Of a stretch of DNA of 5,918 nucleotides, positions 1-4,933 are shown one piece after another. The position numbers and the translations under genes are program-made. Each line of letters opens with the position of its first letter. The stretch's first letter is position 1. The notes under the pieces were generated by a model that had not been told where the DNA came from, made no database searches, and saw nothing but the letters and a program-made list of their open reading frames with translations. Origin of the DNA: an uncultured Bacilli bacterium (GTDB lineage: Bacteria; Bacillota_I; Bacilli_A; RF39; UBA660); NCBI GenBank assembly GCA_947522695.1, contig CANNTX010000048.1, positions 1 through 5,918 on the forward strand. Reading direction: 5' to 3'.

Positions 1-785
1 CCATAATTATCTTTTTCATTTAACATTTTTATTTTTTTCTTTTTTAGATTTAATTCAAATTCATTTTTATTTTTAAGATCTAAAAAATATAGTTTATTTT
101 TATATGTTCCAAGATATAAGATATTATAAGAAATTTCATAATTAAAATCTAAGGTTGATAAGTTGTTTTTATTAGTATCATATATATAGAATTTTTTAAA
201 ATAATAAGAAGAATCATAATCAGGAATTACTAAATAAATATCATTTTGATATGTTTCAATATTGTTATATTTTTCATTAGATAATATCTTAATTATTTCG
301 TTGTTATCTGATAATTTAACGTAGCCATTATAATTCCAAATTAAATATGTCATATCATTATTATAGATTGTAAAGTTTTCATATTCAGTTTCTTTAATTG
401 GTTTTATAATTTTTTCATAGTTTTCACTATATAATTTTTCATTAATTAAACGATAATCTTTTAAACCATTTTTATCACTACAAACATTTTGATTTTGATC
501 TAGAATGGTTAGATTTAAACAAGTATCGTTTTCATCTGATATGATTTTAATATCTTTTATAAGTTTACGTTGTTTATGATATTTTGAGTTAATAATAATT
601 GGATATTCAATATTTTCGTAAGTTAAAGTGAATTTGTATTGTTTATCATGTTTATTATATATTTCGTTTACTTTAACTTTGTTGATTATATAATCTGTTT
701 CGTAGTTTTTTGGAACATATAAAATAATTAAATATATTATTAATATTATAAATATTAAAATTATAAATCTTATTTGTTTTTTCAT
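1..785 (-). CDS. Membrane-anchored hypothetical protein, possibly beta-propeller-like (partial, C-terminus off the window)
   Basis: The reverse strand is open from an ATG at 785-783 to the left edge: 261 complete codons with no stop. A GGAGAAG ribosome site at 787-793 precedes the ATG. Residues about 6-24 are a strongly hydrophobic stretch after two lysines (MKKQIRFIIL...), so I infer an uncleaved membrane anchor with the rest outside the cell. There are only two cysteines, C89 and C102, 13 residues apart, which could form a disulfide. From about residue 140 the chain alternates short hydrophobic/aromatic strands with polar turns (for example YLIWNYNGYVKL, NDIYLVIPDY, NILYLGTYKNKLYFLDL), a rhythm seen in beta-propeller repeats. 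I do not recognise the family and no catalytic motif is visible. It follows the PH-domain gene after 28 bases, with a candidate terminator/attenuator between them. A real gene is very likely; the fold is a guess. Confidence 0.8.
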   Translation of the reverse strand, partial: MKKQIRFIILIFIILIIYLIILYVPKNYETDYIINKVKVNEIYNKHDKQYKFTLTYENIEYPIIINSKYHKQRKLIKDIKIISDENDTCLNLTILDQNQNVCSDKNGLKDYRLINEKLYSENYEKIIKPIKETEYENFTIYNNDMTYLIWNYNGYVKLSDNNEIIKILSNEKYNNIETYQNDIYLVIPDYDSSYYFKKFYIYDTNKNNLSTLDFNYEISYNILYLGTYKNKLYFLDLKNKNEFELNLKKKKIKMLNEKDNY

Positions 786-800
786 ACTTCTCCATTTTAG

Positions 801-828
801 AAAAAAAGAATTCTTAATTGAACTCTTT
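801..828 (-). terminator. Candidate intrinsic terminator/attenuator over the PH-gene stop codon
   Basis: Read on the minus strand, AAAGAGTTC (828-820) pairs with GAATTCTTT (813-805). This gives nine pairs, one of them a G-U wobble, around a six-base AATTAA loop that contains the TAA stop of the upstream gene. A run of seven T (807-801) follows. The next gene's ribosome site begins only about eight bases beyond the T-run, so this may attenuate rather than end the operon. The stem is AT-rich and only moderately stable. Confidence 0.5.
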
Positions 829-1266
829 ATTTTCTTCTTTTTTGTAATATTTTGCTTTAGCTTCCATCATATATGAGGTAATTTCTTTTTGAATTTCTGG
901 TAACGCTTGTTTTGATAGATTAGAAAAATAAATAGTTTCTTTCATTGTATCAATTGTTATCATTCCCCAAATAATTCCTGCATGAACTTGCATATCATTA
1001 TATAAGTCTGGTGTAATTGAGTTTAAGTCATATCCAAATAAGATATAATCTTGGGCAATTATTAACCTTTTATTGGTGATAGCAAGTACAGCTGTATCAA
1101 AGATACTTCCATGTGATGTGTTATTTTGGGCAGCAAAAGCATAATTTACTACTTCATCAGGATATAAATTTTGGTCAACTAGCTTTGAATGTTTTTTAAT
1201 TCTCCAACATATTGTGCCAGGGTATTTATTTTTAAATTTTTTTACAATTTCATAAGTAGATGCCAT
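814..1266 (-). CDS. Small bacterial PH-like domain protein
   Basis: This 150-residue soluble protein has no signal peptide or membrane segment. A basic N-terminal helix region (about 1-30, with PGTICWRIKKH at 16-26) is followed by a PH-like beta-barrel at about 37-132. The recognisable signature strands are the LAITNKRLII-type strand (61-70), the ILFGYDLNSITPD segment (75-87) and the IDTMKETIYFSN strand pair (105-116). A final helix, ALPEIQKEITSYM, is followed by a charged lysine/glutamate tail. The TNKRLII-type strand is characteristic of bacterial PH domains of the YokE/bPH class. These are usually of unknown function, and binding to lipid or protein is inference. The start at 1266 is supported by AAGGAG at 1275-1280 with eight bases of spacing. 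That ribosome site overlaps the stop codon of the thioredoxin-like gene, so the two are probably translationally coupled in one operon. The tail codons form part of a terminator-like hairpin. Confidence 0.85.
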   Translation of the reverse strand: MASTYEIVKKFKNKYPGTICWRIKKHSKLVDQNLYPDEVVNYAFAAQNNTSHGSIFDTAVLAITNKRLIIAQDYILFGYDLNSITPDLYNDMQVHAGIIWGMITIDTMKETIYFSNLSKQALPEIQKEITSYMMEAKAKYYKKEENKEFN

Positions 1267-1279
1267 AATCTATTCTCCT

Positions 1280-2104
1280 TTACTTCATCATTCCAACTGA
1301 TTTTAACTTAGTTTCTAGTTTTTCTTTGTTAACATATCCAGAAATACATCCTACTACTTTACCATTCTTTAAATATAGTGTTAAAGGTGTTCCAAAACCT
1401 GATGATAAAGGAGTTTCTTCTTTTGATGATGTACATTCTGCTGGAATGTTGATACCTGAATTTAATATTTTACTATATTCATCACTATTAAAGCTGTCTG
1501 AATCATAGTAGTAAATATCTAAATTATTTTCAGCAGCAACTTCGTTATATATTGGTTTAAAGATATTACAATAATAACATGAGTTACGTCCAAAAACATG
1601 CATAGTTACTTTTTTGCTCTTATAAATATTCATGAATTCTTTATATGTTGAAACTGTTTTATAAGCAACTTCATCATCTGGAATTACATTGTTAATATAT
1701 TTGTTTAATTGAGCATCTAAGTTAACATTTTCTGTTTCTTTATCTACTACTTTAACTGTATTACCGTCTTGTGTTATAACAAAAACTGATTTACTATTAA
1801 ATTTTTCATTTGAACTAGTTAATTTTTGTTTTTCTTCTGTACTTAATTTAGGTGTATTTACAGCACTAACTTCAATTGAATATTTACTTTTTAAATTAAG
1901 TAATTCTTCTTTGATTTTAGCATAATCTTCTGAACTAGTATCACCAAAATATGTAAGTGTTACTTTTTCTTTTGACACATTAGATGTGTATTTATCATAT
2001 GAAATTACTGAAATCTTTTTGTTATTTACATAATTAATAATAATTGGTAATAGTAAAATAATAATAAGAACTACAGGTAATAACAATTTTTTAACTTTTT
2101 CCAT
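1280..2104 (-). CDS. Membrane-anchored tandem thioredoxin-like protein (thiol-disulfide oxidoreductase candidate)
   Basis: The protein has 274 residues. Lysines at 3, 5 and 6 precede a hydrophobic segment at about 7-25 and basic residues at 29-30, so it is probably an N-terminal anchor with the remainder extracytoplasmic. Two thioredoxin-like units follow. The first (about 47-138) begins KVTLTYFGDTSSEDY and has no cysteines. The second (about 165-268) begins KVTMHVFGRNSCYYC, with a CxxC active site at C176-C179 (CYYC) and the expected cis-proline loop at FGTP (P240). The shared (K)VTxxxFG start suggests domain duplication with loss of the active site in copy one. Two further cysteines, C224 and C253, flank the cis-Pro loop and could form a structural disulfide. 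Thioredoxin-fold proteins exchange disulfides; the actual partner and redox direction cannot be read here. The start is fixed by AGGGAGG at 2113-2119. Thirteen bases separate it from the PH-domain gene, so co-transcription is likely. Confidence 0.87.
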   Translation of the reverse strand: MEKVKKLLLPVVLIIILLLPIIINYVNNKKISVISYDKYTSNVSKEKVTLTYFGDTSSEDYAKIKEELLNLKSKYSIEVSAVNTPKLSTEEKQKLTSSNEKFNSKSVFVITQDGNTVKVVDKETENVNLDAQLNKYINNVIPDDEVAYKTVSTYKEFMNIYKSKKVTMHVFGRNSCYYCNIFKPIYNEVAAENNLDIYYYDSDSFNSDEYSKILNSGINIPAECTSSKEETPLSSGFGTPLTLYLKNGKVVGCISGYVNKEKLETKLKSVGMMK

Positions 2105-2126
2105 TTTCTATTCCTCCCTAATTTTT

Positions 2127-2155
2127 ATTTTACTTGTTTTTTTGCTAATAATCAA
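2127..2155 (-). promoter_or_regulatory. Candidate sigma-A promoter for the thioredoxin-like/PH operon
   Basis: On the minus strand, TTGATT (2155-2150) is followed by a 17-base spacer and TAAAAT (2132-2127). These match the consensus at four of six and five of six bases. Transcription would start near 2120, giving a short leader that just includes the ribosome site. The -35 abuts the HAD-gene stop codon. The sequence is AT-rich, so chance matches are common. Confidence 0.4.
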
Positions 2156-2695
2156 TTATTTATGGGAATTTTTTGTATATTTGTTGTGATAGTCATTTAT
2201 TCTAATGGCTTGTTCTTCGGCTGTTTCGTTTAAATTATAGTTTGGTGGATAAAAAGCTAAATTACCATTTAGTATATTAATTATAGGTTCTATGTGATGT
2301 GGTTGTAATCCGAGATATAAATCTGGTAAAACTTGATGTTTTTGCAACTCGCTATCTTCAATTAATTCATCATCTAGGATGACATAGTCTTCAATTTTGT
2401 GACTCTCTATATAATCTTTAATTTCTAATATTTTTGAGTTATTTTTAAAAGGTGTAACATCAGATATTTCAATACCTAGTTCTTTTAGTGGAATAACATA
2501 ATTTTTGTAAAATATTGATTTGTAGTAATCAATTCCACGTTGTTGAAATGAGTATTTGTTAGAGGTTGTTGCTATAACTTTAGCATTAGTTAAGTCTATT
2601 ATTTGCTTTAATATCTTGGCATTTTCTAGTGATACACCTTCCATTTGGTACCAATTGTTAATTACACCATCAAAATCTAAGAATATATATTTCAT
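2156..2695 (-). CDS. HAD-superfamily hydrolase, SAK-type small HAD domain
   Basis: This 179-residue cytoplasmic protein carries the ordered HAD motifs. Motif I is FLDFDGVIN, with the nucleophile and acid/base aspartates at D7 and D9. Motif II is the threonine/serine cluster IATTSNKYS at 41-49. A lysine in SKILEIKDYI (K88) is the motif III candidate, and ILDDE (D108, D109) is motif IV. The spacing, the DVTP segment at 79-82, the helix after K88 and the LGLQPHHIEPIINIL stretch resemble small HAD domains described from 'Swiss Army Knife' RNA-repair proteins, here standing alone. HAD enzymes of this size usually remove phosphate through a phospho-aspartate intermediate. The substrate is not deducible; RNA or nucleotide ends are only a family-level suggestion. 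The final 25 residues are polar and probably flexible. AAAGGAG at 2702-2708 sets the start. The gene lies 135 bases after the PHP gene on the same strand and 51 bases before the thioredoxin-like gene, with no clear terminator between the latter pair. Confidence 0.85.
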   Translation of the reverse strand: MKYIFLDFDGVINNWYQMEGVSLENAKILKQIIDLTNAKVIATTSNKYSFQQRGIDYYKSIFYKNYVIPLKELGIEISDVTPFKNNSKILEIKDYIESHKIEDYVILDDELIEDSELQKHQVLPDLYLGLQPHHIEPIINILNGNLAFYPPNYNLNETAEEQAIRINDYHNKYTKNSHK

Positions 2696-2721
2696 AGTTT
2701 GCTCCTTTGAGGGTTATTTTA

Positions 2722-2790
2722 TAATATTAAATCAAATTTGAAAAGTATTTATTATGATTTTATCGGTAGTAAATTTTGATTTAAATATTA
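2722..2790. repeat. Long imperfect inverted repeat in the PHP-HAD intergenic region
   Basis: The left arm TAATATTAAATCAAATTT (2722-2739) is the reverse complement of the right arm 2771-2790 apart from one extra T and one extra A in the latter. That is about 18 pairs with two single-base bulges around a 31-base loop. It lies in what would be the leader of the HAD gene, or inside a short plus-strand transcript. It consists almost entirely of A and T, so its stability is modest and a chance origin is possible. Confidence 0.45.
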
Positions 2791-2802
2791 AATGTTGTAT
2801 TT

Positions 2803-2832
2803 AGTTATTCCAGTACACTGGAATAACTTTTT
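2803..2832 (+). terminator. Strong stem-loop with a T-tract on the plus strand, next to the PHP-gene stop
   Basis: AGTTATTCCAG (2803-2813) pairs perfectly with CTGGAATAACT (2818-2828) around a four-base TACA loop, followed by TTTTT (2828-2832) on the plus strand. As an intrinsic terminator it therefore points right, into the 3' end of the PHP gene, although no plus-strand gene is evident upstream. On the minus strand the same hairpin begins two bases after the PHP stop codon but is followed by TAAATACAAC, with no U-run. It may act as an mRNA 3' stem-loop, a non-canonical terminator, or the end of an unannotated plus-strand RNA. The hairpin itself is clear; its orientation and role are uncertain. 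Confidence 0.6.
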
Positions 2833-3826
2833 AATTTTCTGATTGATTTTTAATTTTTCTGTGTAATTCATCTAATAGCGATAATTTTTTAATATTTAAA
2901 TTGTTGTTTATTCCGGTACCTAGTTCAATTTCTGGTTTAACCGTTGAACCGTGGTAATCGCTTCCTCCGCTAACTAATAAATTATATTTTTGAGCGATTT
3001 CCATATATTGTTTGATTTCAAGCGGTGTATGGCTAGAGTGAAAAACTTCAATGCCTTTTAAGCCACAATTTATCATATTTTTTAATAATATTAAAAAGTC
3101 TTTTTCGGTTAATTCAAGGGATTTTGGATGGGCTAGTACAGGAATACCACCGATTTTAGTAATTAAATCAATACATTCTTCATAACTTATTCCTTTGCTA
3201 AAACTTCTTGTCTTGTTATGAGCTTCTATTAAATATTTACTAAATGCTTCTTGGACTGAAGAAACATAGCCTTTATTTATTAATATTTTTGCTATATCTG
3301 GGCGTCCTAAATTATGTTCAAACTGAAATAAAGATTTTATTTCTTCATAAGTGAATCTAATATTATAATCCTTTTTTAATACTTCTATAATTGATAAAAC
3401 TGAATTCAAACTATTATCTTTAAGTTCTAATAATTTTTTATTTAGGTTTATATCTTCTAAATCAATTCCATAACCAAGAATATGCATTCTTCCTTTTGGA
3501 ACTTTAACTGATAATTCTATTCCATTAATTATTTCGATTCCTGTTTTAACAATTAAATCATCATTTCTATTTACTTTTTTAATTCCTTCTATGGTGTCAT
3601 GATCAGTTATTGCTAAGGTGCTTATTCCTTTTTCTAGTGCTAGAGATATTAATTCGTGAGGTTTTAGTTCTCCATCTGAATAGCATGTATGAGTATGCAT
3701 ATCAATTTTTTTATCTTTAGATAAGTAGGGATTTATTATTGTATCATTTATATATTTATCTAATGTTTTTATAATTAGTTCTTCTTTATCTTCATACATA
3801 TGATATGTGTAATCGTTACCTTCCAT
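2831..3826 (-). CDS. PHP-domain phosphoesterase (TrpH/YciV, RNase AM-like)
   Basis: This 331-residue cytoplasmic metal-dependent phosphoesterase has all the PHP motifs in order. They are MHTHTCYSDG (H44, H46, D51), AITDHDTIEG (H76), GIEL (E104), MHILGYG (H115), PVLAHP (H233), the EVFHSSH segment (H263) and SGGSDYHG (D290, H292). These are the usual ligands of a multi-metal centre. The GRPDIAKILI helix at 174-183 lies in the family's inserted helical region. Related proteins, E. coli YciV/RNase AM and Chromobacterium Cv1693, are a 5'-3' exonuclease and a nucleoside 3',5'-bisphosphate phosphatase. A similar role in RNA-end trimming or pAp recycling is inferred from family membership. The first 40 or so residues, rich in D, E, K and Y, precede the PHP core as an unusual extension. 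AAGGAG at 3836-3841 with nine bases of spacing nevertheless supports this start. The gene is divergent from a LysR regulator. Confidence 0.9.
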   Translation of the reverse strand: MEGNDYTYHMYEDKEELIIKTLDKYINDTIINPYLSKDKKIDMHTHTCYSDGELKPHELISLALEKGISTLAITDHDTIEGIKKVNRNDDLIVKTGIEIINGIELSVKVPKGRMHILGYGIDLEDINLNKKLLELKDNSLNSVLSIIEVLKKDYNIRFTYEEIKSLFQFEHNLGRPDIAKILINKGYVSSVQEAFSKYLIEAHNKTRSFSKGISYEECIDLITKIGGIPVLAHPKSLELTEKDFLILLKNMINCGLKGIEVFHSSHTPLEIKQYMEIAQKYNLLVSGGSDYHGSTVKPEIELGTGINNNLNIKKLSLLDELHRKIKNQSEN

Positions 3827-3845
3827 TTTACTTTTCTCCTTCTGC

Positions 3846-3874
3846 TTGTATTATATAATTTTTGTTATTATAAT
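3846..3874 (+). promoter_or_regulatory. Candidate promoter of the LysR-type regulator gene
   Basis: TTGTAT (3846-3851) and a perfect TATAAT (3869-3874) are separated by 17 bases. Transcription would start near 3881, about 36 bases before the ATG. The -10 lies inside the palindrome TTATTATAATAA (3865-3876), so a protein bound there would block RNA polymerase. This fits the negative autoregulation common among LysR regulators. Confidence 0.5.
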
Positions 3875-3878
3875 AAAA
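3850..3878 (-). promoter_or_regulatory. Candidate promoter of the PHP gene, overlapping the LysR promoter
   Basis: On the minus strand a perfect TATAAT -10 (3855-3850) stands 17 bases from a poor -35, TTTTAT (3878-3873). Transcription would start near 3843, immediately upstream of the AAGGAG site. The weak -35 is what is expected of a promoter that needs an activator, but this region is so AT-rich that the match is not decisive. Confidence 0.35.
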
Positions 3879-3881
3879 ATA
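3859..3881. repeat. Imperfect AT-only dyad in the divergent intergenic region, possible LysR operator
   Basis: The region centres on the perfect palindrome TTATTATAATAA (3865-3876). It is flanked by ATTTTT on the left and AAAAT on the right, which extend the symmetry apart from one unpaired G at 3864. A T-N11-A arrangement (T3865, A3877), the loose LysR-family signature, is present but weakly informative in such AT-rich DNA. The position between two divergent start sites is the main support. Confidence 0.35.
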
Positions 3882-3916
3882 TATATTTGTTATTGCTTTG
3901 ATAACTGGAGGTTATT

Positions 3917-4828
3917 ATGAATATTGATTTTGAATTATATAGAATATTTTATGAAGTAGCTAATTATGGAAATATTACTAAAGCTAGTATGCATTTAAAT
4001 ATTTCGCAACCGGCTATAAGTAAATCAATTAAAAATTTAGAAAATCAATTAGGTGGTTCTTTATTTATAAGGACTAAAAAAGGCGTTGTTTTAACAGAGG
4101 AAGGAAAAGAACTCTATTATTATATTAAGCAGGCTATAGAATTTATTAATAATGGGGAAAATAAATTTACTGATTTGATTAATTTAAAAACTGGATGTAT
4201 TAAAATTGGGACAAGTACTACTATAGCAAAGGAATTTTTACTACCTTATTTAGAAATATTTCATGAAAAATATCCTAGTATTGATATTAAAATTATTACT
4301 GGTGTTTCTAATGAATTACTTTCAAAATTAAAATATGGGCTTATTGATATATTATTTTTAAATTTAAATAATGATAGTTATGAAAGCGATTTAGATATAA
4401 CTAAATGTAAAGTGGTTAATGATTGTTTTGTTGTTGGAGATAAATACAAAGATTTAAAAAATAGAGTTATTTCATTAAATGAGATAAATAATTATCCTTT
4501 AATTTTGCAAGCTAGAGGTTCAAATACAAGAAAGTTTTTAGATGATTTTACGAAAGAAAATAATGTTTTGTTAAAGCCAAGTATTGAACTTACAAGTTAT
4601 TCTTTAGTTGTTGATTTGGCTAGAATTGGATTTGGTATTGGTTATGTTACTAAAGAATATGTAAAAAATTTATTAGATAAGGAATTATTATATGAAATTA
4701 AAACTGATGTAAAGATTCCTTCTAGATATATTGGATATGTTTTATCTAAAAATCATATACCTAGTTTTAGTACGAAAAAATTAATTGAAATAATAAATGA
4801 TAATAAAAATTTGGACATAAAAAAATGA
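3917..4828 (+). CDS. LysR-type transcriptional regulator
   Basis: The protein has 303 residues, the normal length for the family. Residues 1-60 are the winged helix-turn-helix, with the diagnostic NISQPAISKSIKNLENQLG recognition segment at 28-46 and the wing LFIRTKKGVVLTEEG at 49-63. A linker helix (about 64-88) leads to a periplasmic-binding-protein-like effector domain at about 92-268. Its two lobes start at CIKIGTSTTIAKEFLLPYL (94-112) and after about residue 165, with DLARIGFGIGYV (233-244) as the conserved hinge/back-crossing segment. It would bind DNA as a tetramer and respond to a small molecule that cannot be identified from sequence. The GGAGG at 3907-3911, five bases before the ATG, fixes the start. 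The gene is divergent from the PHP phosphoesterase, its most likely target by the usual LysR arrangement. It ends with TGA, so UGA is a stop here. The 3' end overlaps a hairpin used on the opposite strand. Confidence 0.93.
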   Translation: MNIDFELYRIFYEVANYGNITKASMHLNISQPAISKSIKNLENQLGGSLFIRTKKGVVLTEEGKELYYYIKQAIEFINNGENKFTDLINLKTGCIKIGTSTTIAKEFLLPYLEIFHEKYPSIDIKIITGVSNELLSKLKYGLIDILFLNLNNDSYESDLDITKCKVVNDCFVVGDKYKDLKNRVISLNEINNYPLILQARGSNTRKFLDDFTKENNVLLKPSIELTSYSLVVDLARIGFGIGYVTKEYVKNLLDKELLYEIKTDVKIPSRYIGYVLSKNHIPSFSTKKLIEIINDNKNLDIKK

Positions 4829-4842
4829 ACTATTTAAGTTCA
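4819..4842 (-). terminator. Candidate intrinsic terminator for the Nudix gene, embedded in the lysR 3' end
   Basis: Read on the minus strand, TGAACT (4842-4837) pairs with AGTTCA (4831-4826) around a five-base loop, followed by seven T (4825-4819). It lies about 90 bases past the Nudix stop codon. The stem is only six pairs with two G-C pairs, so it is weak, but the T-run orientation fits minus-strand transcripts. It overlaps the last codons and the TGA stop of the LysR gene. Confidence 0.4.
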
Positions 4843-4865
4843 GTGTAAATAATATTTGTTTTATT

Positions 4866-4888
4866 CAATGTAAATGTTTACATTGTTT
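4866..4888 (+). repeat. Near-perfect 20-bp inverted repeat between convergent genes, possible lysR terminator
   Basis: CAATGTAAA (4866-4874) is the exact complement of TTTACATTG (4877-4885) with TG between; as RNA it would form eight pairs with an ATGT loop. A short TTT tail follows on the plus strand, so it could end the lysR transcript 38 bases after the stop. A related half-copy, TTCAGTGTAAAT (4839-4850), repeats TTCAATGTAAAT (4864-4875) with one mismatch, 25 bases apart. A protein-binding site is the alternative. Confidence 0.45.
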
Positions 4889-4933
4889 CTAGATAGTAAC
4901 AATTTATATGAAATATTTTAAAAATTAAAATTT

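Noticed and set aside
1326..1508. Plus-strand open frame of 60 codons
   Set aside because: It lies wholly inside the thioredoxin-like gene on the opposite strand, has no ribosome site, and its protein has no recognisable feature.
2143..2158. AATAAT/ATTATT hairpin after the HAD gene as a terminator
   Set aside because: It has a two-base loop, no G-C pairs and no T-run on the minus strand, so it does not support termination between the HAD and thioredoxin-like genes.
2556..2741. Plus-strand open frame of 61 codons
   Set aside because: It is almost entirely antisense to the HAD gene with its motif I and II codons, and has no Shine-Dalgarno. It is treated as a shadow frame.
2696..2790. A distinct promoter for the HAD gene
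   Set aside because: Several TATTAT/TATAAA-like -10 matches exist around 2715-2726, but none has a -35 at 16-18 bases with more than a weak match. In such AT-rich DNA I would not choose one.
4869..4882. TGTAAATGTTTACA as a CcpA (cre) site
   Set aside because: It fits the cre pattern except for T in place of the central C, but it lies at the 3' ends of two convergent genes rather than at a promoter. No role can be supported beyond a possible terminator.
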